64,000 bases of DNA from Hydractinia symbiolongicarpus (taxonomy: Eukaryota; Cnidaria; Hydrozoa; Anthoathecata; Hydractiniidae). Each line of letters begins with the position of its first letter. The first letter of the stretch is position 1. The translations under genes were made by a program, and so were the position numbers. Positions 1 through 11,839 of the stretch are shown in pieces. A model generated the notes under the pieces. The model saw only the letters and a program-made list of their open reading frames with translations. It was not told the origin of the DNA and searched no databases. Location: assembly GCF_029227915.1 (NCBI RefSeq), contig NC_079880.1:24612501-24676500 (forward strand). Reading direction: 5' to 3'.

Positions 1-48
1 TGAACCCGGCTGTGGCGTGCCAGAGAACGTGACTAACACATTTTAAAT

Positions 49-114
49 GCTATCCATCTGACGTACGTGTGTGCAAAAGTGGCTATCCATCTGACGTACG
101 TGTGTCCAAAAGTG
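49..114. repeat. 33-bp tandem duplication
   Basis: Two head-to-tail copies of a 33-base unit (49-81 and 82-114) differ at one base. Each carries the palindromic core GACGTACGT. No gene is evident around it. Confidence 0.85.
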
Positions 115-122
115 GCGATTGT

Positions 123-195
123 CCATTCTTGACCCGAGAGCTCTTTGAGATAAGCTCGAGGTTTTAATATCAAAGAGCTCTGGGGACGAGAATGG
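123..195. mobile_element. short TIR element, CTCGTCCCCAG family
   Basis: A 73-bp near-palindrome. The left arm reads CCATTCTTGACCCGAGAGCT and the right arm, reversed, CCATTCTCGTCCCCAGAGCT; both continue into CTTTGA. The ends resemble the family with CAACCTCGTCCCCAGGGC ends seen at 13771, 48972 and 52186. Target duplication is not clear here. Confidence 0.5.
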
Positions 196-2118
196 AGATT
201 ATGCAACCTGTCGATTGTAGAGCATTAGTTTTTTGGTGTTTTTGTCCATGTTTGAAAAATAACAAAATACTGCGTTTGGGTCAAAATGAAAAGCTCGCAA
301 TTCGGCTAAAACATGGGACAACAGAACTGTTACCGAGCCAGAAATAAACTCATTGACAAAGTCAAAGAATTTCTTTGATTGAATAAATATATGAAGTGAC
401 AATAATTCTAAAATTCATTGCGTCCACTATGAAGATCGTCGTTTGATGAAAAAATGCAAGATATCTTATAACCTTTGACTGTATAATTCGGCTAGTTTCT
501 GAAAAAAATATCTGTTATAAATGTGTTCACGATACACAGGTTTGAGTGTAGTCTCTACTAGAATATTAATTGATGGCTAGTGTGCAATTTTATTGCAAAA
601 GTTATTAATTATATATGGTGGTAATAATATTCAATGCAATTACATAAACAAAAATAATAACGATATAATAATGTTATTTACATCATATACAACTGTACAC
701 AAAAATAACTTATAAGGAATAACTCGCTTGACATTACTCACTCGATATAATTTGCTGGAAATAACTCGCCCGATAAAAATGCCCTTGAACGTGTTTCACT
801 TGGAATAACGTTAATCTTCCAGTGAAAGGAGAGGGGAAAATGTTGAGTTTTTTTTAAACTTGCAACTGTTGTTAAAAAAAATTCTCACATAACTTGTTCT
901 TGTTCAAAATTCTCTCATTTCCTAATAATCTGGTTTTATAGAACCTGATAAAATAAATTCTTAATTTTTTATTTTCAATTTCTAGCAGAGTATTAAAACC
1001 AAAATAGCAGTTGTTCTTCTGCATACAAACTGATGAAACAACGATAGAGATATTTCTCTCTTTTAGAAGAAAAGAAAGCGGGAAAGACAAAAATAATATT
1101 TGGGTGTCAAACTTTCGTGAATTTGGCGTGAAACTATTAACACGTCGATTTGCGACAGTTACGTACGCGAAAAATGATATCAAGAGACGGCGCTTCTGGT
1201 TGGTACAATCAACAAGAAAACTAACGCAGCGAAATATATTGAACTTCTAAATCTGCACTTAAACTGCATCTTTCTGCCAGTGTTAAGTAGAACTTTTGTT
1301 GAAAAAAAGTTGGTTTCATCTTCTTCTCTTTCAACTTTATCAACTGCGAAATTAATTCCCGTTTAAAAAATATTACTTAGACCAATTCGAAAATTTTCGC
1401 GTTCACGAGATGTTAACTCTTCACGCGTTTTTTTTTTCGCGAAATGTTGTGACCACCAAAGTTTGAGACTGCAAAAACTTCAAACACTTTAAAACAATTT
1501 TTGTCATTCAGATACAGATAGTCACCTCAGCTAGATAGGAATAACTTAGGTCAACTATTTTATCACGTGACAATAAACTACTAATAAATAATAAATAACA
1601 GAAATGCATGGAAAAACACAAGAAAGAATTTCGTTTAAATTTCATACTCGTCGTCTTCAAGGTCTAAAAAAATTATCTTTAATTTAATTTTAGTAAGTGA
1701 AAACATGAAAAAATAAAAAAATGAATTGAGTTGCGTATTGTTTTTAGCATTTTTAAGAGAAGATAACTTATATTTAATTTTAGGAAGTCAGAACAGAAAC
1801 ACGGAGAATATAATGAAAATTAACTTACATTTAATTTTAGGATGCGAGGACCTGGTGGGAGCAACGCGAGCAGATAAGGGGTCGAAACCACCGACAAATC
1901 CAACTGAAAAAAAAAAACAGTTGTTATTATTAAATTATTGAAGAAACACCCCAAAAAATTTCCATATTCGCAAAAAAATCTCGGTAATGAAAATATCTTC
2001 GAACAAACATATAGGAAGTACAATTTCTAAAAACATTTATGTGATGACGCTGGACCTTAACGCAATAAATTCTTTTATTGATCTTTATAGGAAATGAATA
2101 TCTGAGATTATAAAAATA
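196..2118. other. AT-rich non-coding stretch
   Basis: No convincing gene on either strand. Short open frames lack splice context or protein-like composition. A motif TTAATTTTAG(G/T)A recurs near 1685, 1775 and 1830, probably a decayed short tandem repeat. Confidence 0.5.
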
Positions 2119-2362
<244 letters not shown>

Positions 2363-2438
2363 ATATTAAAATTTACAGTAACGAAATCGCGATGAAATAT
2401 CCATCACAAATCAAATAAAACTTAATTTTTCAGACTAG

Positions 2439-2537
2439 GCACACACTGTCGAGGGCGTGTGGTTGGGCGCACACTTGAGGGCGTATGGTTGGACGCACAC
2501 TCGAGGACGCATGGTTGGGAGCACACTCGAGGGCGTC
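2439..2537. repeat. ~27-bp minisatellite
   Basis: Four diverged copies of a unit containing CACACTCGAGGGCGT and ATGGTTGG, starting near 2442, 2470, 2496 and 2522. Locally GC-richer than the surroundings. The rest of 2363-2791 shows nothing else recognisable. Confidence 0.85.
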
Positions 2538-2791
2538 ACCAAATACATGCTACTTACACGTGTCTTCATCGTTATCTTCGCTCAACTTGCAAGCTAACCA
2601 ACACGACATGCAGAGATTGATTAACTACATACGAAATAAAAAAATACTTTAGAAACTGTGTGGTAGACACAGCAGAAACCAACTCGAAATTAAAAAAAAC
2701 TTTAACAGATCATAAGAAACCTACTGAAATTAGGATTTGCAGACAGGCTTGTATGATTTCCATGTGCTGAAAATATATATATATATATACA

Positions 2792-5328
2792 TTATGCTTT
2801 AGCAATCCGAAAAATAAAAATTAAAAAAAAAAAAAAAATTAAAATAACTAAAAAACAAAAGCCACAAAGTGAAATACCCCACACCTCGTATTTCATTACA
2901 CAGTCAGTAACTCTCATGTCTGCATAAATTGGCATCGTATCATTCACTTTGCAGCCAATTCCATTTTCCCTGAACCAACTTCGTTCATTGTACTGCAAAC
3001 TCAACCAATTGTTTTTCTGCAAAGCCAGAAGTAAATTGTCTGAAAATTGTTCTTAAGAACTGAATCATAGATAAATTACATCGTACTTATGCTGCAAAAA
3101 AATTCAATGCAAGACTTCCTGTCTTTTCAAGAGCAGCAGTTGTCATAAAGTATCTGACAACCTAGTTTTGTAAGCGGGCAATATGGGTTTTTAGTCATTC
3201 TGATTGGTTTAGCGCTCTTAACCACGGGCCGATATGGAGCGGTATTGCTCGTCGTCAAGAAATATGGTAGCTTAAAATGTAAACATGCACGAAAAAGAAA
3301 GTTTAAAGAAGCATTGGAAATGATTATCTAACTATCAATTTAACGGGAAAAATATTTTAAAGGAAAGAAACAACAAAAATGTCAAGTTTTACTGTTGAAG
3401 AATGAAGATTTAGCGTCAATAAATTTGTCTAGAAGATCTTTAACATAGCTAGTTATAGAAAGCTATGTTTGAGTTCTTGTGATTTTAGACAATACTGAAA
3501 TATTATACACTTTGATTTCGACGTATACAGTGAGAGAGATTGTAAAATGTCACATTTTGCCTGACTTATACACACTGTGTTAACTATACACAGTCAAAAA
3601 TCAGTATAAAAAAGGTGCTTACGTGTGATAATTTTCCAATGTTCAAATACAGTGTGATGACAAACACATTAAAACCAATCCATATCACCAACCAAACAAC
3701 ATACTAAAACAAATACATTTTCATACATAAAAAGACACTTCCTGTTGAAAATTTCTTTACATCTTTTCTATAAGTTTTTTTATCAAAGGTGTTTCATATG
3801 TCTTCTGCAGAACGAAAATTCTGCAGAACTTTTCAGACATTTTTCCTGACTCACAGCAGACCCCCCCCCCCCCCCCCCCCCCCCCCAAAGTAAAACTCAG
3901 CACCGCAAAGCAAAAAACTAGGAAAAACTTTTTTCTATTTAAAAAAAAATCATACAACACTCTTTTTGTTTTGTTTTATGTAAAAATATTTCCCAACATT
4001 GAAATCATCATTTAAAGGGGCTACGAACCGGTTAAAATGCTCACATTCCGTATACCCTGCTCACATATTAAAAATCCGGCAAACGCCATTTGCGCAATGA
4101 ACAGACCAGCGCACTTTGCTCGCTGGTTCAATATTTTTTTCGAAAAGTATACTACAAAGAAATATTTAAGCAACATTCATTCTGGATGAAAACATGACCA
4201 AGGCTGGAGAAGATAAAAATTCTAGATATATCTATATGTTCGAGTCTGTAAATTACATAAATGCCGGAAAAATAGCCATTTTTGTTTTTCGCCGCTACCA
4301 GCTCGACTTTCGTGTAAGTCACTAAATTCGAAAACCAACAGCCGTTCCGTAGCCCCTTTAAACATTTGCATCAACAATAGAATCAATTCACAATGACATA
4401 AAACCATCTAGGTTGGACTCTGCATTTGAGTTGTTGGTAAGCAAACATTAAAAACTTACTGCAAGCAGAAGCTTGACTTGATACTTCAACAAACCCACAA
4501 CACCACAAACGACAAACACTGCTGTGATAACATTTAAAACGATCAATAAATAAATACGACCAAACCCATCTATAATGACTCTCTCAACAAGCAAAATCTG
4601 TAAAAAATAATCGTACATGTAACATTTGTTAACACACAGAAGACGTCATTTGTGAGTTAGGATCTACAAGAAACTACTTTCATATAAATGTGCAGGAAAT
4701 GTGTTAGTTGATTAGCCTGTGAAGTGAAGTATTTTTTTATAAACAATCGCCTCAAACATTGCCTAGCTACTTAAAAAAAAATGACCCAAAAAATTTGTTT
4801 AGTCACAGTTTACCTGGGTGAGATTATACAGAGTGAATTGTTTTATCCAGTGTTTACTTTTCTAGGTTTGATTTTAAGTATATATTCTGTTTTATTAAAC
4901 TGTAAAAAAGATATATTCTGCCTTTTTCTTCAATATACGTTTTCTCTGACAAACTATACTCAGGATTTAAATTCGAAAAACCATGATTTTTCTGTTATTC
5001 AACCAATTAATTGTTAACCAATTATTCGCCAAGCAAATTGTTTAGTTTTTAACCAATTGTTCGCCAAACAAATTGTTTAGTTTTTAACCAATTATTCACC
5101 AAACAAATTGTTTAAATTATATAATTTTTAGAATTTTTAGGGGACTGTTTAAATTTAGCATTGTTTACAATAGTTGAATAGTACAAAAATACATTGATGT
5201 ATACATTCATGTTTCAAAAATCCTGCTAAAAATATAGGAGGTATATACAAACTCACCAAATGCAATAACAGCAACAATGAAAAACAATTACGTAACTTCT
5301 TAATCTGTCGTGGGCCGTAATATTTCAT
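2792..5328 (-). CDS. NKAIN: NKAIN family protein (Na+/K+-ATPase-interacting), 4 exons
   Basis: Minus-strand gene: exons 5328-5257, 4597-4460, 3703-3623 and 3016-2792, all joined in phase 0 at GT-AG sites, giving about 171 residues. NKAIN proteins are small multi-pass membrane proteins that bind the sodium pump beta subunit. The family signature is visible across exons 3 and 4: YVVWLVIWIGFN followed by YLNIGKLSH, then ERSWFRENGIGC, which align with AAWLVLWVGWN, YLEVGQLS and RSWWMENGPGC of vertebrate NKAIN. Hydrophobic segments fall in exons 1, 2, 3 and the end of exon 4. The start is the only ATG in the first exon, three residues before YGPRQIKKLRN. The oddity is the C-terminus: the last membrane helix is read through an oligo-T tract, so an unseen further exon beyond a possible donor after KYE remains possible. 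A TTAA MITE sits in the intron between exons 2 and 3. Confidence 0.82.
3861..3886. repeat. 26-base C homopolymer
   Basis: A run of 26 C on the plus strand, inside the NKAIN intron between exons 2 and 3. The G-rich strand is the transcribed sense strand of NKAIN, so the pre-mRNA would carry a G run able to form a quadruplex. Exact length may be a sequencing artefact. Confidence 0.85.
4016..4357. mobile_element. TTAA-flanked MITE
   Basis: A 342-bp element with terminal inverted repeats AGGGGCTACGAACCGG (left) and AGGGGCTACGGAACGG (right, reversed), flanked by TTAA on both sides. TTAA duplication points to the Kolobok or piggyBac superfamilies; the AGGGG end favours Kolobok. No transposase is encoded. 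It lies within an NKAIN intron. A similar single end occurs near 40360. Confidence 0.75.
5014..5114. repeat. 35-bp tandem repeat, three copies
   Basis: Units start at 5014, 5049 and 5084, each containing TTAACCAATT, CGCCAA(A/G)CAAATTG and TTTAG. It lies in the first intron of the NKAIN gene. Confidence 0.85.
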
Positions 5329-6173
5329 ACTGCAACATTGATTGCATGTCGCTATAAACAATTCAAACACACCATCAAATATATCACACACATTGAAATG
5401 TTTAACAAGCTTTTAGCAACCAAATGTATTTGTACAAAAATGCATGGGTTTTGCATTAAATCCTAATTAAAGAAAGCTCCTGTTTATAAACACGTTGCTT
5501 AAGAGATTTCAGTTTGGTCTAGTTAAAAGTTGTTAAAACATTTGCATTGTCTTCACATATCTCTTGAAATAAATCAACACTGAGCAGAACTATCCTTATA
5601 TATAAAATCATGAGTTTATCATGACCTTCAAAAATACTTAATTTTTGCTGAGCATTTCATAGACCTTTTCATGCCTATATTTGGCTATATCGTTTTCATC
5701 CAGTCATCATTTATCACTTCTTTTGTTTTTTAATCACTGTTATTTATCATATCAATAATTCTAGTCACAAGGTTCTCCTTACTACTTCTCACCAAAAATA
5801 AAAACAAATCCCAGCCTTGTTCCACTTCTTCTGTTAAAATCCTGTAGGAACACCATTATATATCTTTCAAAATGAAGAACAAAAAGGTTTCCTCCTTGAC
5901 AAAACATGAGAAACACTGCAATTAAAATTAACATGACTTATAGTAACACAAATTATCACAATGCTCTTATTATTAAGCAGCCATAAAGAGTTTTGTCAAC
6001 AGAAAGTTACACAGTAAATAGAAAGTTATTTTTTTTTGAAGGAAAGCTTTGTTTACAAAAACAATATTAATATATTTTTATTAAAAACAAACAGTAAAAT
6101 TATAAATTTTCTATTCTGTTCTTTTTTACCCAGCCACAATAATACATACAACCCATACAAAAAATTTAAACTT
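5329..6173. other. intergenic, NKAIN upstream / MRPL40 downstream
   Basis: AT-rich spacer between two minus-strand genes. It should hold the NKAIN promoter or 5' UTR exons and the MRPL40 3' UTR, but I see no diagnostic element. Confidence 0.4.
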
Positions 6174-6704
6174 TTAATCCACAAAATCTGGTGGCTCATA
6201 CCCATCTAAAGGTGGAGTGTCCATAGGTCCTGATAATATCAAAGGAAATATGCTTTTGTCCACTTTAAGAGCCTCTTGATAAAGAAAATCTGACTCTTTT
6301 TTCAACTCTCGTAATGCATCGTTTCTACTTTTAACCTTATCTCGCAAAACCCTCAAATCATCAATATGTTTTCTCATCAGGTAACGTGTCCATTCTTTCT
6401 GCAGCAGTTCATTTCTCTCAACCTCATCACTAGTTAAAGGCCTGCAAGATCTTTGTCTAACAGAATTAAACCAGGAAGGGTCTGGTATTGAGTCAGGATC
6501 AACGGGTGGAGTAATTACTTGTTTGCGCTGTCTTGATTCTTGTTTTTCCTTTTGTTTCTGAAGCTTTTTTTGATCGAGCAAAGCCTTTCCTTTCTTCTTT
6601 AAGCCTGGGTTATGTCGTAAAAAAGACGATGTACAGATAGCTCTTAATGGGGTTGAACATATGACACCAATAGGTTGAACTTTATATAATTGTATTAATG
6701 CCAT
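6174..6704 (-). CDS. MRPL40: mitochondrial large-subunit ribosomal protein mL40
   Basis: Single-exon gene of 176 residues, encoding a protein of the mitochondrial 54S/39S large ribosomal subunit. The N-terminus (MALIQLYKVQ, then several Arg and Ser residues) fits a mitochondrial presequence. A lysine-rich helical stretch follows at about 35-62, and a long charged helix at about 95-150. The C-terminal motif IFPLILSGPMDTPPLDGYEP matches the mL40 ending [20 protein letters not shown] of vertebrates, which is the clearest evidence. Length is slightly below the human protein (206). The ATG at 6704 is the first in the frame and is followed by a plausible presequence. No intron is seen. It is the nearest gene upstream of NKAIN on the same strand, with about 0.85 kb between. 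Confidence 0.9.
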   Translation of the reverse strand: MALIQLYKVQPIGVICSTPLRAICTSSFLRHNPGLKKKGKALLDQKKLQKQKEKQESRQRKQVITPPVDPDSIPDPSWFNSVRQRSCRPLTSDEVERNELLQKEWTRYLMRKHIDDLRVLRDKVKSRNDALRELKKESDFLYQEALKVDKSIFPLILSGPMDTPPLDGYEPPDFVD

Positions 6705-8709
6705 TTAAAGTTTACTGTATTATAATAATCTATAAACAAAATATTTAGTGCATAAACATAAAAACACAACTTACCAATAACAACCAACCTTTTAACGAAA
6801 AAAAATATGTAAAAAAAGAATTAATTATTTAATAGCAATCTTAAAGTCTTTTAAAATAAAAATAAAAAGCAGCTTAAAGCTGAAAAGTATTTTGCTATGT
6901 AATTTAATGCCCATAATAAAATAAATATAAAAGAAGCATTATCAGTATATATGTTATGATAATAATAGATATTATATACAGAAGCATAGCATGCTGTCAT
7001 TTGAGATTCTAAATCCAGTGGTCAAAACCATAGAGCATTAAAATATATATACCATTTTCTTGTATGTATAAATTCTTAAGTCAGTGTGTAAGCTCAGAAT
7101 TTTAGTTCTGTGAAAGCCATTGTATAAGAAAAATACTTTAAAGATTTGTTTTAGCAATTATAACAATTTATTCCATAGTGTGAACCCACAATAACAATAA
7201 CTCAAATTTAAGAAATGTTTAAGTTTTATTTAAAAAATGATAAAAAAACTCTCCAATTCTTTACAACAACATGCAGGGTCCCAATAACGTTTTTATGGCC
7301 CGTAGTTTTTTCTTATGGAAGTGTACTTGTTACATAAATAAACACTCATATTACACCATGTAACTTTTTAATCCTGTATTCTCTGAAAGAAAGTGAAAGT
7401 TTCTCACATTTTGAGCTTGTTTTACTGGAATGGTTTTTTTTTAAATTCTAATAGGGTTGAAAACATGGTTTTGTGTCAAAACCAAAAACATGATTTTGAC
7501 AAAAAGAGATTTTATTCATCATTTAAAAACATGTCTGTTCAGTTCAAATTGGAAGATTTGACAAGATATAACCTACTTGATAATCATCCAACTCCTTGTT
7601 ACACCATGTATAATAATACATGATGCCATTCTGATAAAGGAAGGCATGTGTAAAAATAGTTTGTTTGTCTGACTAAAAATTTGATATTTTTACAACTAAA
7701 GTTTCTTTAGTTCTTCGGAAGGAAACCAGTCAGTTTCTTATAAAGTGGTTTCTTACATAAAAAAGGTGTATATAATTTTTTTTAAATATATATTCTTTAT
7801 TACAGCACAATGTATTAGTTAAATCTGGTCTTCTAACATGAATATGTTTAATGTGCTATACTAAAACAGTGTTCCAAAACTTTTGCGACCCTGTAAAATG
7901 TTAGAAATCTAAATTTATTGTTTAAATAACCAGGTAAAGCTCTTAAAAAAGTATAGATAAGAGTTACTCTAGGGACAACATCAAAATAATGCAAAATGGT
8001 GCATTTACAGTACAAAAGACTAAACATGGCAAATAATTTAGAAAAAGTAGACATTCTGAAATAAACTTTTTTATAGTTTTTAAGGGTTTTTGAAATCCAT
8101 AACACACCTTTTGAGTATCCCTATAACCTTCGAATTCAGCAGTTTTAACACAGCTAACCAAGACAATTTTGTTCTTGATGTAAAAATCTCTTATATCATT
8201 ACGCTAACTGTGTCTTTATGTCTGTTCTTGTGTATTAATTTGATGTCAAAGACAGGTAGGTTTCATGTTGGTCTTTAGTCTTTGTATACATGTTTATATA
8301 ATTTCTGGCAAAATGAAATTTATTTTGGATTTCATTTCATCTTCGAAATATTTATAAAACACGATTTACCTGTGTAAAAAACAATTGTGCATGTTCAAAA
8401 AGTTACGTTCGGTGGGCAGTTCACACAACCCTAATATAAAAAACGCGATGATATGTCGCCTTAGTGGTTAAAATCTCATTTTGCGTCCATTTAAAAATAA
8501 TTATGATTAGTGAAGTTTAAATTCAAGGCTAAATAAGCTGGAGAGTTAAAATAATTGAAGTCATCTCCAGCATGTGTAACTAGAGTCTATCTGGGACCAA
8601 TTTGGGCAACTACCAAAAATGTGGGCACCCAATCTTTTTCATATTTAACAGGTTGATGATGCCATCAAAAAACTTTAAACCTGAATATCTCTTTAACTTA
8701 TTAAAAACT
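6705..8709. other. AT-rich non-coding stretch upstream of MRPL40
   Basis: Nothing coding is supported. The MRPL40 promoter should lie in the first few hundred bases. Open frames at 7393-7623 and 7848-8161 are low-complexity and have no splice context. Confidence 0.4.
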
Positions 8710-8816
8710 AATATATATTTTTAAAAGTAAAAGCATTTTGACTTAAGCCATCATCAGTACTATATACAAAATATGATGGCGTAACCGAAAAGCTTTTACT
8801 TTTAAAAATATATATT
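8710..8816. mobile_element. hairpin (foldback) MITE
   Basis: Two arms of about 26 bases: AATATATATTTTTAAAAGTA then AAAGCA on the left, and the near-exact reverse complement ending at 8816 on the right. The loop is about 55 bases and contains CCATCATCAG / TGATGG. The phrase ATATCTCTTTAACT occurs on both outer sides (near 8688 and 8852). Confidence 0.65.
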
Positions 8817-8870
8817 GATTTTTAAAATACAAAATGGCGAAGAGATTTAATATATCTCTTTAACTGTTTA

Positions 8871-9420
8871 CTTTAAAGGAAGAAATTTCGCTGGAAGAAA
8901 GTTTTGCTGTTTTGCGGTTTTGGGGTTTTTCCGCGAAAATTTCTTCCGCAAAATTTTCTAAAACGTGTTGACTGCAAAAGTTTTTTCCCGCAAATTTTTT
9001 TGGAAAATTAGTTCCCAGTGAAGGCTTTTTATGTTAATTGTATTTAACTACTCAGTAAAAACAACAAGTATGGTTGTCTCAATTTTTAATTTTTTTTAAT
9101 TAGCTGAGTTTATAGAAATGTCGTTGAGAAAAAAGGCTTCGATACTATAACAAAGGTGAAAAAGAAGCAGAAATCTATAATTTTTGTAATTTTTGTCAGG
9201 AGAAAATGATTTTCATTCGAAAGGCTGATGAAATTTGGAAGATTGCGAAGACATCATAATCATAGGCTAAGAATATTATATAGTATTTTTTTTGTGATAA
9301 AATAATTACAACATCTATATCCTTTGTTTTTTGTTATTTAATACTTCATTATCGGTCCGCAAAAGTTTTTTCCCTTAAAAAATTTCCAAATTGCTTGTCC
9401 GCAAGTTTCGTCCTTTAAAG
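8871..9420. mobile_element. TA-flanked MITE, CTTTAAAGGA ends
   Basis: A 550-bp element whose ends read CTTTAAAGGAAGAAATTT and, reversed, CTTTAAAGGACGAAACTT. Each end is flanked by TA, as for Tc1/mariner-type insertions. Inside, CGCAAAAGTTTTTTCCC occurs twice in the same orientation. No transposase is present. Confidence 0.7.
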
Positions 9421-9779
9421 TATAAAAAGCACGTGATCATATTATTTTTATCAGTGTTTCAAATTGTACACAATAGAGGCAACATGGATAAAAAATCACT
9501 GCATAGCACTTAAAAATGCTTTAATAACCCAAAGAAATCAATAAAATAACCACTTAACTAGGATATCACTTACAGTATGTTTCCATGAACCAAGTCTATC
9601 AATAAGAAAATAACAATAACAATAATAATAAATCGCTCTCCCAAGGTTACAATAATTTAGACTGGGAGAGCAACCGGAATGACTAAAATAATTTTATAAA
9701 CGCTTATTTTATTACAAAATCTATTTTATCTATTTTATCATCTTTTTTATATATTTTGGTTAATTTTTACTACAAATAA

Positions 9780-10616
9780 GGGATCGTCTCCAAGATCGTT
9801 TCAGTTTTGATACGAATCGATATGATTTTCATCGTATGGAAATTGTTTCAATATTTTTTTTACATCGTTTCATAATCGTATCATGAAACGAATTAAATGT
9901 TTTATATTTTATTTGCGAAACGATTTTGTATAAACTACGTAAAAATGAAACGCTTTTTTAGATCGCTTTTAAAAAAATTAAGAACGAAGAAAGGCAATAG
10001 AAAAGCTTCGTTAGAGATCGCATTTTAAAAGTTTTAGAACGAAAAGCAGCAATAGAAAAACCTATGTGGCAGCGTGTAGGTTTTATTGAGAGACCTTTAT
10101 TAGATTAACAATTTCTTTTATTCTTTATGTTAAAAGAATGTAAAAGAAACACCTTGAAACGATTTTAAAACGATCTAAAATAAATATACTGAAACGATCA
10201 TAATGATACGATTTTGAAACGAATTATGGTATGTGAAACGATTTTAAGTAAATCTATATTATAATACCTGTATACGTCTGTTCGTCCGTCTGTCTGTCAC
10301 ACAAAATGGTAGCTCAGCTGCGCAGGTAGCGAGGCGCATGCAGTGCAATATAAGAAGGACGGGTGAACCCGTGGATTTTTCCACGGGCTTACGACTAGTA
10401 TAATAAAACAATCTTGAAACGATTATGAAACGATTTTATTTTTTATTGAAATGATTTACAAAATAGTGAAACGATTTCCATACAATCTAAAACGATTTCA
10501 AAAAAATAAACATTTTATAATTTAAAATCGTTTCAAATTCGTATCACATGCTATGCTAATTAAAAAAATGAAACGATTTGAAACAATTTTTTTGAAACGA
10601 TCTTAGAGACGATCCC
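9780..10616. mobile_element. Harbinger-like MITE built of GAAACGATTTT repeats
   Basis: Ends are GGGATCGTCTCCAAGATCGT and, reversed, GGGATCGTCTCTAAGATCGT, both continuing TTCA, with TAA directly outside each end. A 3-bp TWA duplication plus GGG ends suggests PIF/Harbinger. The interior contains more than ten copies of (T)GAAACGATTTT or its complement AAATCGTTTC, scattered in both orientations. A Helitron-like element (10253-10398) is inserted in it. No transposase frame is visible. Confidence 0.72.
10253..10398 (+). mobile_element. non-autonomous Helitron-like element, short copy
   Basis: Starts TCTATATTATAATACCTGTA and ends with the hairpin CCCGTGGATTTTTCCACGGG, seven bases, CTAG. Flanking bases are A on the left and T on the right, the Helitron target rule. 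Shares ends and the internal stretch GTCACACAAAATGGTAGCT with the copy at 2119-2362 on the other strand. It is 146 bp and contains no gene. Confidence 0.75.
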
Positions 10617-10798
10617 TAATAAGAAGGATAACATTGATTTCCATGTGAGATGAATTGATATTGCTCAATCAGACAAACTTTTTGTGGAATTGGGGGAGCA
10701 ATTAATGGCTCAGCTAGTTTCTCATTTCTTAAAATTGGGCGAGTCTTTGCGTAACCAAGAGCTATTGCTCTCCCCTTGAAATGAGCACCAAACATCAA
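10616..10798 (-). pseudogene. orphan coding-like exon, unrecognised
   Basis: About 60 open codons on the minus strand with protein-like composition (for example GRAIALGYAKTRPIL and PLIAPPIPQKVCLIEQ). The stop codon is formed by the TAA duplication of the neighbouring Harbinger-like element, so that insertion may have truncated the frame. I do not recognise the family. A second open stretch on the same strand at 11418-11302 could be related. Both could be transposon remnants. Confidence 0.3.
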
Positions 10799-11301
10799 TT
10801 TTTTGCATTTTTCCTACTTTGGTTACCCTGCCATATTAAAATGGTTTTTTGTTTACACATATTTTGGATTTACATCGATTTTGATGTCATTACGCTCAGA
10901 AGGGTGCCCTACTAGTTTGAAAGGGCCAAATTATAGGAGTTTAATAACCACTTTACACCTGTTTGTGTTTCTAGGGACATTCCGGATGAAGCAACACAAA
11001 GAACTATACTTTCTTATACTAATGTTACAGTATTTTGAGATTAAAATATTTAAAGGAACCCTAACAGGAAAAATGATTTTGTATATATGTTATAAAGGAT
11101 AAAAAGTTGTTTATGAAGTCTTTTGGAATTTTGAAAAATCAATTATAATCATCCTATATAATATTCTGTTGTGTTTTCACTTTGTTTTTATACCATATTG
11201 TATTTATTTTAACAATAATCTCACTGTTATATTTTAGTTATAAAATGTTTTGAATTTTCTCCAACTTACAGATGCAGACATAATGTGCAAAATATAAGAT
11301 A

Positions 11302-11418
11302 TTAAAGAAATCTTCTCAAGTATTTTTGCAGTTCCTCAAAAAACTTAAAATACCTATCCATTTTTTCATCATCAGTTCTTCCAGCATTAAAATAGAATGC
11401 TCTTTCATGCAGGTTATG
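11302..11418 (-). pseudogene. orphan coding-like exon, unrecognised
   Basis: Thirty-eight open codons and a stop after a possible AG acceptor at 11419-11420. Composition is protein-like, with a charged helix-like segment (RTDDEKMDRYFKFFEELQKY). The acceptor has a weak pyrimidine tract. The plus strand nearby (11483-11839, 118 codons) is also open but unrecognised. Function unknown. Confidence 0.28.
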
Positions 11419-11839
11419 CTATATCCATGCAGGTGTTAGCTATTATTGTTTTCTTAACCATATATGGAAAATATCATGTTATATGTTTCCTTGGAAGATT
11501 GATATATACAACTTTGCCAGATTATATTTTGATAGATCTAACTATAAACCCAAATTCTTTACCAATGCAAGTAACAAAGGGCTATTTTACATTGATTACC
11601 CAGCATATCTTACTACTTTCCAAATCCTAGTTAGTGAAATTGTACCTCCGCTGACTGGCGAAATTAAACCATTCCGTGCTATTTGTGACACGCATAAGAA
11701 TACGGAAATTCTAACCAGGCTGGTCATTATTCCTATTTTTATTGTTCTAAACAAAAGACCTATGGTTTTTTACCTAAAATTTTCTATAAAGCACATTGTT
11801 ATTCTTATAAAGCACATTCTTATGAAAAAAAGCATTTAG

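Noticed and set aside
3861-3886. Glycine-rich peptide in a minus-strand frame
   Set aside because: It is the C homopolymer read in frame within an NKAIN intron.
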